Source: Rhizophagus irregularis (Eukaryota > Glomeromycota > Glomeromycetes > Glomerales > Glomeraceae). From it: 64,000 nucleotides of DNA. The DNA is taken from assembly GCF_026210795.1 (NCBI RefSeq), contig NC_089435.1, forward strand, positions 682,001 through 746,000. Reading direction: 5' to 3'. Shown piece by piece: positions 48,433 to 59,948 of this stretch. The position numbers were made by a program, and so were the translations under genes. Numbering within the stretch: the stretch's first letter is position 1; the number at the start of each line of letters is the position of its first letter. Below the pieces are notes generated by a model. That model saw only the letters and a program-made list of their open reading frames with translations, did not search any database and was not told the origin of the DNA.

Positions 48433-48760
48433 CTTTTGTCAAAGAGAAATATCATGAAGATTTAAAAATTTTAATAATATTGGAAAAGGAAAAGAGGGAA
48501 AAGGAAAAAGTTTAAATCAAAATTCATATTTAAAGAAAAAACAAACAGTAAATTCTAATATTTTAAATGTTATAGCAGATGAAATTACTTATTTCTTTTA
48601 ATTAGATGTAAAATACATATTGAATTGAGCAAGTATTATGAAGCTAAAGGAGATTTGGATATGTTATTTAAATTTAGTGATAAATACATCAGTGCAAAAT
48701 ACATTTTTCTACAGATCAACGAATATAATGTTGGAAACTGCTGGTAACTCATTCAAAATC
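48433..48760 (+). pseudogene. Decayed 3' coding extension of the preceding gene
   Basis: After the stop, coding-like sequence continues in changing frames: KEKYHEDLK, then SLNQNSYLKKKQTVNSNIL and NVIADEITYF, then CKIHIELSKYYEAKGDLDML with FKFSDKYISAKYIFLQINEY. Each frame ends within tens of codons. The hydrophilic helical character matches the upstream protein, so this is probably its eroded C-terminus. Confidence 0.5.
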
Positions 48761-49481
48761 ACAATTTAGAAACGTTTATGTCATGTTGAATTATTAAGAT
48801 ATAGACATATTATTTGTTCCCATACCTGGATTTGAAATGAAGCCAATGATAGACTTTATTTATGCCATACATAGCCTTACTGTCATTAATATAATACATA
48901 GTCTCTATTGTCATGAATTACGAAATACTATATTGTCCCGTGTTGTTTTTTGAATCTGTAATCTGAAAAACTAACCTCATTTGGCATTATGACCAGATTA
49001 CCAGATTATCAACATTTTACGGTAAAGGCGATGCAATAGTTATTGCTGATTGTTATTGATGAGTCACAATTAGAGATCTAGATTTCACCGATCTATAGAT
49101 GATAAAAGTAGCTTCACATGATGATAGACAGATAGTATCTTATAATTTATTAATAAAGACTGATATTTTACTAATTGTTCTCTGTGTATTTTTGTTGTGA
49201 ATTGGTCACTACAGGTGCACCAAGAAAGGTAGCACTGACTACTGACAGACAATTCCAGAAATATATTTTGTAATAAAACCTTTTAATTTACCCTATATTT
49301 TATTTTTGTTTATACAAAACTGGTGGCATCTATTCCAGTTAAGATAACAACATGTAAATAAATAATCTATAAGAGTAAATCATATTGATCATACATTATA
49401 AGCCACAATTATACATTATTAGTCATTAAGTTAGCTCATATTACTAGTTTTAGATTAAGTAATTTATAAATTAATTGATGT
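48761..49481. other. Gene-free region
   Basis: No coding sequence is recognised. Sequence is moderately less AT-rich at 48820-49260. The right part runs into the LTR-like segment. Confidence 0.25.
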
Positions 49482-50410
49482 AATAAATGTGACTCATATG
49501 ACTCATACATGATCTTGATTTTTCTTATGAATCATAATAAATTATTATTAGTCACATAAGATTTTTACAAGTATATATACCCTTAAATTTTCTCAAGGAA
49601 AATTCAAATTTTCTCAAATATTAAATCCAAATTTTCTGTATCAAATATTTTTCAAACACAATTTTCAATCAAATATTTTCCAAACAAGTTTTCAATCAAA
49701 CATTAAATCTGAATTTTCTATATCAAATTATCAAATCCAAATTTCAATTCAATATTAAAATTTCAATTTAAAATTAATTCAAAAATGTCTTATCAATTGT
49801 GTCCTAACATTATCAATACTGTTCTCAATGAAATTCCCCTCAACAAATGCTACCACCATTATCAACCAACTGAATCAACCTTCCAATATCTACCATCATT
49901 TGCCATATATTTTTACATTCTTTTTATTATTTTACTCATGTCTACTGATATTATCAAATATATAATTATCCTAATTCTTCTTTCATTAAAACTCTCTTGT
50001 GCTGTTACAATCTTCCTTCTTACCCGACTTCTTTCATTTCCCAATGTATTACATTCTTTTGAACATTTATTATTCTCTCTATTATTATCACTTCTCCTTT
50101 ATTTATTATCTATATTATTATCAATCCTTCTCCATTTTCTTTATTTTCTCAATTGCATAATTTATATTCTTCTTTTTTCTTATCTATTTTGTAAATACTA
50201 TTCTACTTTTAATCCCACAGTAGTTTAGTCATCTTTTTCTTTCATTATTTTCTATTTTTCAAAATTATCTTATATTATGTAGCTAGGTCCATTGCTTACC
50301 AAATATAGCATGGAGACATAATCTTTACCCTTTGGTCAACTTGGGATTACTTGGCCATTCTTAGATAGATAATTTTTACAAGGGGATCGTTTGCATCGCC
50401 CTTAATTGGT
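49482..50410 (+). mobile_element. Possible solo/partial LTR with primer-binding-site-like sequence
   Basis: Near 49482 a TG start (tgtaataaatgtgactcat) precedes a TATA-like box (tatatatacccttaaa, 49573). A C/A/T-rich leader with short direct repeats ('ttttcaatcaaa') follows. At about 50407 lies ttggtgtcagagag, which resembles an initiator-Met tRNA primer-binding site just 3' of an LTR. No gag-pol, second LTR or flanking duplication was found. Assignment rests on these cues only. Confidence 0.35.
49785..50228 (+). CDS. Hypothetical hydrophobic ORF, 147 aa
   Basis: The ATG follows a TATA-like motif by about 210 bp. The N-terminus (MSYQLCPNIINTVLNEIPLN) is polar; residues about 38-70 and 85-140 are Leu/Ile/Phe/Tyr-rich and could form three or four membrane helices. 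Composition is biased to T and C on the coding strand, so much of the openness could be chance. It lies within the LTR-like segment. Family not recognised. Confidence 0.25.
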   Translation: MSYQLCPNIINTVLNEIPLNKCYHHYQPTESTFQYLPSFAIYFYILFIILLMSTDIIKYIIILILLSLKLSCAVTIFLLTRLLSFPNVLHSFEHLLFSLLLSLLLYLLSILLSILLHFLYFLNCIIYILLFSYLFCKYYSTFNPTVV

Positions 50411-50550
50411 GTCAGAGAGATCCTTTGTCTTGTAAAAATTTACCCTTTCTTGATCATTTGACCATTCTTAGATAGATAAATTTTACAAGGGGATCGTTTG
50501 CATCGCCCTTAATTGGTGTCAGAGAGATCCTTTGTCTTGTAAACATTTAT
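50335..50550. repeat. Tandem duplicate of a stem-loop with 'attggtgtcagaga' in the loop
   Basis: Two copies, about 106 bp apart, of a segment with stem ttttacaaggggatc, loop gtttgcatcgcccttaattg + gtgtcaga, and stem gatcctttgtcttgtaaa. The two copies are nearly identical (50366-50440 and 50472-50545). Confidence 0.7.
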
Positions 50551-52016
50551 CTTTCTTTGATCATTTGATCTATCTCATGTGATTTCATTTTTCACATGTG
50601 ATACCCTTTATTTTATTCCTTTGTTGAGTTCTTTCCTTAATAACTTATTAACTCAACAATTATCCATCACCGTTGGTTCCACAATTTCTGTGTCCAAGTT
50701 CAATTCTTGGAGGTGATTTTCTTACTTACTAATTAGTTTGTCTTCAGTTTTCCATTGGGTTTGGTATAGTGTCTCCCTGCTTGTTAATTTATTTCTCTGA
50801 TTCATTGTAGTCCAGAGTAGTATTTTTTTGCGCAAATAATTTTTATTTTTTTTTATTTTAACATGATGACAGAACGAAGGTACAACATCATGTATCACTC
50901 TAAAATAAATAAATGTCAAAAGTGGTGGTTTTGAGGTTGACATCGAAGGTAAGATTATTGTTGTCTTAATTATTATAATTTAATTCGAAAATGCAACAAT
51001 CAACATATTTATTGATACATATGATCATTACTTTTATTTGCTTTTCTTAATTCAATATATTCTGTCTTTTAACCTCCCATGCACACTCTTAAAAATAATT
51101 GGGTTTTAAAACAAAAAATCGAATTTAATTAATATGAAAAACATTTTACTGCACGATTATAATATCAAAAAAAAATTTATAGAATTATAAAGGTATCAAA
51201 CAACCGTTGACATTCAAATAAAATTTTTTTTGTATTTTCATTTTTGTTAAATTCAATAAAATTATAGTATTGTCGCAAAATACAACAATAGTTGCATTCT
51301 TAATTTCCAAACACCCAGTCCCAGCTCAAGCATAGATTGTTGTGAAATTCTATGATGATAAAACAGCATGGTTACTTTTAGTATTTGATACCATGTAATA
51401 GTTATTGAGTTTAACTCAGGTAAATATTTTATAAAGAGTACCCGAGTACCCAATCAGAAAGGCTAAATGTGACATCATTATGATTTTAATTTTACTAGTA
51501 TTTATCATATTTATCAACAAAAATCCCAAAGATAAACTTTGATTCTTTTAAACACTATAAAATAATCTGACAAATATTCAATAGTTAAAATATAAAATAT
51601 ATTTATTATTATAACTTATGATATATATATTTTGCAACAAAAGTAATGTTGAAGCTTAATTAAATACTTTAATTTAATTTATTATATGGTCATTGAATTT
51701 TTCAAATCAAATTTCTTTGAAGCAAATTACTCAAGATCCTATAAAAATGCAGATTTTGATGTTAGTAATATTAGCATATTTTTTCAGCAAGCGTGGATGG
51801 ATTTTTAAATAACTTTTATATCACATTCCTAAGTCTCATAGAAAAACATGTAGTGTATGATTCTTCTATGGATATAAACCAGTTATTTCGCGGATTAGCC
51901 TTGATCTCATTACCGTCACGGTAGATCGATTCCCTATTTCTTTTATTCACTTGAAAGATGAAACAATACCTTAATTATAGTTTAAAGATATACAGATCAT
52001 TAATATTGAATCATAT
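50551..52016. other. Gene-free region
   Basis: No supported gene. After the stem-loops comes an initiator-like context (atgatgacagaacgaagg, 50863), but the frame closes within 25 codons. The rest is AT-rich. 51800-52016 precedes the five-exon gene and may contain its promoter or an upstream exon. Confidence 0.3.
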
Positions 52017-53111
52017 ATGTTATTGATCAAACTCAAAAATTGGAAATCGACATATATTTATTCCCACCACACATTCATTTGCATAACCAGCACGAATTAC
52101 TACTATAAAGCTTTTTCATATATTCATTTATTTCAAAAGTATTCAGATTTTTGGTCATATTTATATAAAGTTTGTAAAATTGACGAATGTGATTTTACCA
52201 AACTTGGAATTACTAACGAATTTAGTAAATACATGTGTAAAGGTAAGAAACATTTAATTTATTTATTATCTTCTATTCAAGTTATAATAATTTAATATAT
52301 TTAACATATTAGAAAAAGGAGTATATTTTATTTCGAATCTTATAAATTTAAATAGAGAACTTTGTCAATTCCAAGAAAGTGATATAAACAGGTTAAGTTT
52401 ATTTATAATAGTACTTTAAGTCAAGTTGTCATATACCAATTAACCAAATTAACCATAATTTTAAAATCAAAGTTCATCAGGGCTTGTATTGTGTTCTAAA
52501 AATGAAAAACTTCATTTAGATTTGCCTATACTATATAGTAAACATTCTAATGATTATCTTATTTGTAAAATAAATGTTAAAAAAATATTATCTAAAGATT
52601 GCTTTATAAAATGTATATATAATAATAATGTAAGTTAATTATTTAAAATCTCTATCATTATATTTAATTTTAAATTAATATTAACTCAATTATAGAAATA
52701 TAATCAAAGTGAGCATATATTAAAACATGAAGATGTGTCAACACTTGAGGGATTAGGTTGGATAGAATATCTGGATTTTAGATGTAACTCATTTAAATCT
52801 CAAATTTCAATTGAAATAAATTCTATTGAAATGGTATGTTCCTATTTACTTATTCAGATTAATTTCCTCTCAGAACAAAAATATAATATTATTCTTTAAT
52901 ATACAGTACATAGCAAATAGATTATGTTCGAACTAGAGGTGCTTATACTAGAAAAATAACTCCCATTCCTAACATGAGTTTGATGGGTTATTTGTTACCA
53001 GATTATCACCAATTTTTCTCAAATGTTCCGGAAACTTTCAAAGACAAGTATTTTTCAAGAAAAGAAATGGAAAATTTACTTGATTTAAATGATATTCTTA
53101 GTAACTTATAA
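52017..53111 (+). CDS. Five-exon gene of unknown family, about 265 aa
   Basis: Exons 52017-52242, 52313-52391, 52473-52629, 52696-52833 and 52914-53111 join in frame through four short GT-AG introns (phases 1, 2, 0, 0) to a TAA at 53109-53111. The last acceptor must be 'catag' at 52909-52913, because the nearer 'acag' gives a stop. The consistent phase across four introns argues for a real, intact gene. The protein has aromatic/Cys-rich N-terminal stretches (FWSYLYKVCKIDECDFTKLG) and a charged C-terminal part (ITPIPNMSLMGYLLPDYHQF, FKDKYFSRKEMENLLDL). No signal peptide is certain, there is no known motif, and I recognise no family. The start codon is the least certain point; an upstream exon is possible. 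Arm B is inserted 75 bp beyond its stop. Confidence 0.6.
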
Positions 53112-53435
53112 TTATTTACTTTCTTATTATTATCATTTTGTTTTATTCAATATACTTTGAAAATTTTTAAAAATTTGAACCATTTTAAAACAATAAAAAG
53201 ATATTATTGGGCGTTTTTTATAAAACTAGTAACAATTTTGTTGATCATTTGTTGATCATTTATTTTTAAATTTATTATAAATTTTGTCACGAGATTTTCT
53301 ATGGAAATCATTTCTCAATTTGTTATTAAAACACCTGCTGAATTGCCTCGAAATTGAAAATCATTTCTCTTTTTATAAAAAAATTTCCTTTTTGGTAAAA
53401 AACTCTCAAATTAATCTTATATAACTTTATTGTAA

Positions 53436-53529
53436 ATGACAATGACAATATCAATGTCAGTGACAATGTCAATGTCAATGTCAATGTCAATGTCAATGTC
53501 AATGTCAATGTCAATGACAATGACAATGA
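53436..53529. repeat. ATTGAC/GTCAAT hexanucleotide microsatellite in arm B
   Basis: About fifteen copies of a 6-bp unit (aatgtc/aatgac), the mirror of 26020-26106. Variant order differs between arms, showing change after duplication. Confidence 0.85.
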
Positions 53530-54389
53530 AAAAAACTTCTAATGCCAACTTTTTGCAAAAACTCTTCCTGTGCCACTGAAAATACCTGTTAAATTGAGAC
53601 ATCATTCAATATTTGCATGTTTTCATTTGTTTGCTGATCAATTTCGCTATTATAATATTATTTACTGTTGTAGCATTTTCGCTATAATTTAAAAAATTTT
53701 TAAATAATTTTAACAAAAAACATTTTATTGTTAATTAATAAATTATAGTTTTTCAATTTGATTTTTAAAATGTTAATTTTAAAATAATACATGTATTATG
53801 ACAATTTCTCTCTATAAAAAAAATAAAATAAATAAAATAAATAATAAGTAGAGGTTAGAACCATCCAAAAAAACCTTACTGGGTAGTAAATTTTATATGT
53901 ATTTATTTATCCATTCCTAGGAGATTTTGCAGTGAAAATTAACTATTGATTATACTATAATAAACAGATTTGAAAATTTGAGTAATTCAGAAAGATTTGC
54001 ATTTTTCAAATTAGAAAAACTTTTAATTTATTCATAATTTTAATATTATTTTACAATTGTAATAGCAGGAGATATAATTTGGCCTATCGGTCATATATGT
54101 AATACATATTACCAATTTAAATATAGGATTTCCGATTTTAATATTGCAACATGTGATCATGTATTACGGTTATTAACAAAGAATTTTTTTATTTTTTCAG
54201 CTGATTATTTTTTTGTCTTTTCATTTACAAAAACCTAATAAAATAGAAGTAAAATTTTATTTTTTTTCCTTAAATATAAACACAAACATATTTAAATTAA
54301 ATAACTTAGAATTTAAATATAAACAAATATTATAGTTTGTTTACACATATTTCAAATTATGGTTTGAGCATTTTGGCCAAAGTAAATCT

Positions 54390-55365
54390 TGCTCTTTAAT
54401 TAAAAGTAGTTCAGCAAGTTTGAAGCTGTTAAGATATTAATCTACATGAAAGCACAGTTAATATTTTTGGAGTTATTTACATTTTTACATGATAGTACTA
54501 AGTTACAAATTTTTTTTACCTTCAGAGCGTATTTTGGGCAGTTTAGTCAAAGTAAATCGACTTCTTATATTAATTGAAAGTTTTTTGGCGGGTCAAAATC
54601 TGCTTGGATATTAATTTTCATGAAGGTACAGTTAATACTTGAAGAGTTATTCACGTTTTTCACAACGGTACTCATTCACGAATTTTATTTTTTCCGTTTT
54701 GTCACTTCAGAGCGTATTTTGAGCACTTTAGTCAAAGTAAATCGACTTCTTATATTAATTGAAAGTTGTTCAGCGTGTCATAAGCTGCCTGGATATTAAT
54801 TTTCATGAAGGTACAGTTAATACTTGAAGGGTTATTCACGTTTTTCACAACGGTACTCATTCACGAATTTTATTTTTTCTGTTTTGTCACTTCAGAGCGT
54901 ATTTTAGGCACTTTAGTCAAAGTAAATCAACTTCTTATATTAATTGAAAGTTGTTCAACGAGTTATAATCTGTTTGAATATTAGTTTTTATGAAGGTACA
55001 GTTAATACTTGAAGGGTTATTCACGTTGTTCACAACGATACTCATTCACGAATTTTATTTTTTCCGTTTTGTCACTTCAGAGCATATTTTGAGCATTTTA
55101 GTCAAAGTAAATTGACTTCTTATATTAATTGAAAGTTTTTCAGTGGGTCATAATCTGCTTGGATATTAATTTTCATGAAGGTACAGTTAATACTTGAAGG
55201 GTTATTCACGTTTTTCACAACGGTACTCATTCATGAATTTTATTTTTTCTGTTTTGTCACTTCAGAACGTATTTTGAACATTTTGGTCAAAGGAAATCGA
55301 CTTCTTTTATTAATTAAAAGTTGTTTAGCAGTCAAAATCCAATTTTCATGAAAATGCAGTAGAGT
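54390..55365. repeat. About 186-bp satellite in arm B
   Basis: Roughly five to six units carrying 'cttcttatattaattgaaag', near 54559, 54745, 54930 and 55116, with diverged outer units. It is the inverse of the array at 24195-25200. Confidence 0.8.
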
Positions 55366-56530
55366 AATTTATATTTTTTATGATCATACTATACTGAATT
55401 GCAAATAAATTTACATTCTTTAATGTATTTTTAAAATTTAAATTTTATTTAATATTACTTAATAAAGCATTATTATTTAAAATTAAATTTAATATTACAA
55501 TATAAATTTTTCTTTATTTTTTACCATACAAAAAAATTGTATATGGATTATGGAATCTACATTTTTATATTGGTAATACACTAACGATCTATGAAATCGG
55601 CTGTAAAAGTCACAAATTGGACAGATGTAGCCAAAAATTGGCTATCCGATTTTTTGCCAATTTTTACTTATTCTGATTCTTTTTTTAACGCGTTTATTTA
55701 TTAAGTTCATAAATGATTACATAATTAACATACTTATTCTGATAATAGGCAGTATATATAAAGTAAATTGCATGTATACAAAAGGTTAACAATAAATGTG
55801 AATAAATGAAACTTAATAAATAAATGCAATGTATGAAACATTATAAATTAATGAAATATATTAGTATTAAAAAACAGATGCTATTCTATTATTTGAATTT
55901 AATAATAAATATATGAATTTAATTAAGTACTTTAAAATGTGGAATATTAAAAAATATGGAGATTTTATTTTTTTATAAGCATACAGTATGAATATACAGT
56001 ATAAAAAAAAGATATATCATTTTATTGTTTCAAAATATAAATGGATTAATGGAGTTTTTTTCTTTATATAAATCATGTTAAAATCACATCGCAAAATATC
56101 TTTTACAAAATAAATATAATTTCGTCCATATTATGTTTCTATATTTTCATATCAATTTTTATTATTTTTTTTTTTGCCACTATTTTATTAATAGAAAATT
56201 TAAAAACAAATTTTTATAGTGATAAAAAAATTATTAAAAACACTAAATAAATAAAAGAATTACAATGATGGAAAAAAAATTGGCTTTGACTGAAAAAGGA
56301 ATAATATTCATTTAAAAAAAATTTGTAATTACAAAAACTGAAAATAACTGGATAGCTGCATCATTCATTCCAAGAGGATGGGAATAGAAAAATTATTATT
56401 AATACAAACTAAGTTTTTTTGTAAAAAAAGTGATTAAAATTTCATTAACCGGAAAATTATATTAGCAATAAAGAATTGTGTATAATATGACCCGACCGCC
56501 AATCAAATAACATGGACAGATCATGTTACA

Positions 56531-56880
56531 TACAGATGGTGGCCTAAATGATCCGGCCACTTTTCAAAATTAAAAAATTTTTATATGTTTTATAAAATGA
56601 AAATAAAAATTTAACATGTTCATTACGCCTTCCTTTATTGAATTTTACAATAATTTAATAATTAATTCTATATCCATTCGCGAAAATAACAGCATTGACC
56701 CTCTGAGGCATACTATCAATTAATTTTCGATAATATTCAGGAGGGAGATCATCCCATGCAACCTTGACGTATATTATCATCATATCTAATATTTTATTAA
56801 AATCAATACAAACTATTATATTTATATTTATCTTTATATTATTACCATTTAACATGTTACAGGATTAATTCATTTTGATC
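56531..56880 (-). mobile_element. Tc1/mariner transposase relic in arm B
   Basis: A 66-codon open frame (56655-56855) ends with WDDLPPEYYRKLIDSMPQRV and NAVIFANGYRINY, the C-terminus of a Tc1-type transposase. It is followed by the terminus CAGATGGTGGCCTAAATGAT (read from the outside at 56533) next to TA. It is less frameshifted than its arm A counterpart, but the DDE catalytic part is absent. Confidence 0.65.
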
Positions 56881-57077
56881 ATTAAATATAATATTTCTTT
56901 AATAAAACTAATAAACTCAAAATAAACCATAAAATTTATTATTTGATAAATATACAAAATACAAATCAACTTTTTAATATAAACCCTATTATATTACTTA
57001 AAATATATATAAATAATTACTGAATAATGCAATAATTATATTATAACTCACTAACAATACCAAATTACCCTAGTTAT

Positions 57078-57469
57078 CTATAAAAAGAAAATCTTTCATT
57101 TCAAGAATTTTTTATTGAATGTTACTAACCGTTGGAAATTTATTATCTACACCTGGGAAAATACACAAAGAAATTTGAATGATGATATTTCATAAAATAT
57201 TAGTAATTCAACTTTATAGAAAGAGATAAAATATTACATAAAACATTTAGTCATATTCTTTAACTGGATATAACAAATTTTATTAGTTAAATATAACCGC
57301 TGATATTTTATTTTTAACAACATTATCGAACAAAATGTAATTGTATAAATTATTTTATTGATACAATAAATTATATTTAACAAATTATAAAATATATATT
57401 ACTGTATTATCTTTACTATAAATAAATAAAAATCTCTACTAATATAAAAAGCTTTAGGATTTTTTATAA
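57078..57469. other. Intergenic region
   Basis: AT-rich sequence with no recognisable gene between arm B and a MITE. TAA at 57467-57469 is the MITE duplication. Confidence 0.3.
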
Positions 57470-57775
57470 GGCCACGCAAATTTGAATTTTCGGCTCACTT
57501 CACCCGGCCGGGTCACTTTTTCAAATTTCAATAAAAAAAAGTTTATATATAAAAAATTTATCACGTAATCAGGACGTAATTTTATTGGCGGGTAAGTTTA
57601 TCACGCGGCTGAGAACTTCTAGAGCGAAAATAAATTCCTCCCTTTTAAAAGTCAACCAATCAAATGTCACGATATTATATATAAACTTTTTTTACTAATA
57701 AACAATAAACCCTGGGTCCCGGGTCAATTTTAAATTTCAATGTTACGTGAACCGAAAAATTGAATTTGTGTAGCC
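57470..57775. mobile_element. 306-bp MITE, PIF/Harbinger-type TAA duplication
   Basis: Ends GGCCACGCAAATTTGAATTT and, inverted, GGCTACACAAATTCAATTTT; the inverted repeat continues through 'tcggctcac'. Flanking TAA at 57467-57469 and 57776-57778. The right end abuts the kinase pseudogene, and its last base completes that frame's TAG stop. Confidence 0.7.
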
Positions 57776-59345
57776 TAATTATTAAAAAGAATCCAATCAT
57801 TACTTTTAACCAATTTTTTTCTTTCAATTTCAGCTACTTCAATTATTTCAGGATTTAAATTCCATTGAATTTTCCAATTTTTAATAATATCAATGATTTC
57901 ATTAATATTTGGTCTATTTAAAGGTGAATTATCCCAACATTTTATCATTAAATCTAAATAAGATTTTGGAGTTCCTTTAATAATTTCAGGACGTAAACCA
58001 TTAATAATTTCTTTTATTAAATTTTCATCATGAGAAAAATGAACAAAAGATTGTTGACCTGAAGTTAATTCCTATATTATCATCGCGAAAGAATAAAAAA
58101 GGAAAGATATTTTCAACAAAAAGCATATGGCTATTTTTTATAACTTCTCATCAATTTTTGAAAGACTCAAATTTAACAATTTACGATAATGATCAATTAT
58201 TACATAATCAAGGATCGACATTTTTGTTTGATTTACTTAGTTGACTGACCACCCCAAGTCGATGCAACGTATCCATGATCATGTATAGCTTTCAGTCCTT
58301 TCGCTATTTCTAATAATATGAAAATTTTCTGATACCAATCAATTTCAATAAAATTATCTTGAAGATATTGTCACAAATCTCCTTCGCTTGCATATTACAT
58401 AACCAAAATGTAATCGTTGGTTTCAGGATCCTGTATAATTTTGGACTTTTTTCTGAACTCATTACAGTGTAATATGAATGAAGCTATATCAGAAAGGGGG
58501 CGAGGAAGGAATAAAAAAAGAAAAAATTGATCTAATCTTTATGATAAAATCGTTTCATACCTGAAGTATAAAATCAGCTCCATTAATATTCTTTGAATTT
58601 TTTAATTGTTTAAGAACTACATATTGAGATCCTGTTGTACTTTTATCGCTAAACGAAAATGAAATATGATCTATTCAAAGATTAAATAGAATAATATTTA
58701 TTATAAAAACATATAGCAAATTAAAATAACAAAAAAATTCAATCAACTTCACATCAAGTCTAGTGATTCTCTCTTATTTTTTAATTTAATAACAATTTTA
58801 AATGAACCATCCGATTTTTTTTTTATTATCATATAAAGATAAAAATTGTAAACCAAATTCTCTAACATTATTAGGAGCTTCTTCATAAATTAACTTCCAA
58901 ATAAAATCATCATTATGTTTTTCTACTTCATTTATCCAACCTTTCATCGTGCCAAAATAAAGTCCATTATTCCAAGAAGCGAGATAAACTTTACTATAAC
59001 CACTTTCTTCTAATAATATTATATACAAATTTATCAAGGGAATTAATTTTAAATAATTTTCTTTAACAGGATTTGTTAATTGGGTTTTTTAATAAATCCA
59101 TCTAATAAATCTATTTCACTTGTCCAATAACCAAAATTTTCTTTAAATAATTTTGTTTCACATTCATTACATCATAATATTGAATTTTTTTTATAAGGTG
59201 TTTCACATTTAAAACTATTCTGATGCTGATAAAAGTGATGAGATGATGGAATTGGTTGTTAATAATTGTAAACTCTACTAAATATGTTTCCGTATAATCT
59301 TTTGATGCTTGTTTGATTTCTAAATACGGTTGTCACTTTTCTGAT
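57775..59345 (-). pseudogene. Protein kinase (TKL-like) pseudogene
   Basis: Collinear kinase fragments lie in several frames. At about 59040-59200 there is a Cys-containing start and KENFGYWTSEIDLLDGFIKK, a pre-kinase segment common in these fungal kinases. At 58960-59030, LEESGYSKVYLASWNNG is a degenerate glycine loop. At about 58560-58645, VVLKQLKNSKNINGADFILQ carries the ATP lysine region. At about 58250-58480, NDYILVM and EIAKGLKAIHDHGY occur, but HRD is missing. At 57775-58076 an open C-lobe reads GLRPEIIKGTPKSYLDLMIK then CWDNSPLNRPNINEI. Catalytic and DFG segments are absent and stops are frequent. The terminal stop is partly supplied by the adjoining MITE. Non-functional kinase. Confidence 0.75.
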
Positions 59346-59948
59346 CGCATCTCTAAATAAATAAAAATAAATGAAATAAAAAGAATTCTAAAAAATTATT
59401 AAAATAGCACTTTAAATAATAATATGATGACTTACATATGTATATTTAATTTTCAAAAAAAAAAAGATCTAAATTTTGCGAAAAAGAAAAATTCAAATTT
59501 AAAATTAAATAACTAAAAAAAATCCACTATATTTAATTTGTATTGATCTATATAAATTGTTAACGGATACTTGCCTTTTTTAATCATATTCATTTTTGGT
59601 TCTTCTTGGGATGATACAATCAGTGATGCAATCGACCGCAGCAGATCACAGTCATCGCACTTTTTTTTTTATATTTTTTGGTTCCTTTTTTCAAACTGAA
59701 AAAGCCAAAATCAATTTTTTTTTATTTTCTTTGGCTCAAACCAAAAAATAAATTTTTTTTAATCAAGCTTTTTATTTTTTAGTTCAAATCGAAAAATAAA
59801 TCTTTTGGTTTTTTTTATTTTTGTATTATTAGTTATTTTATTTTTTTTGTAAATTATTAATAATTAATTAACACCAACTGAATTTTTTTCTAGTATTCTA
59901 TCTCCATCTTCTAAGTTGTAGTAAATTTTTTATTATATAAATAAAATA
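59346..59948. other. Intergenic region upstream of the kinase pseudogene
   Basis: AT-rich with T-rich runs and repeated 'ggctcaaaccaaaaaataaa'-like motifs near 59700-59810. The right edge is the TA target of the second pogo-like element. Confidence 0.3.

Larger units (their letters stand above)
53186..57077 (-). mobile_element. Arm B: 3.9-kb mobile block, inverted copy of arm A
   Basis: Near-identical to 21235-26396 read backwards, but without the hAT insertion (single ttgctaat near 56460). Contents mirror arm A: ATTGAC microsatellite, about 186-bp satellite, AT-rich DNA and Tc1 relic. The left boundary is in the 3' flank of the five-exon gene; the right boundary follows 'ccctagttat'. No terminal inverted repeats and no intact ORF. 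Confidence 0.7.

Noticed and set aside
50722-50943. 73-codon minus-strand ORF
   Set aside because: Low-complexity Lys/Asn/Thr-rich sequence without motifs; probably chance.
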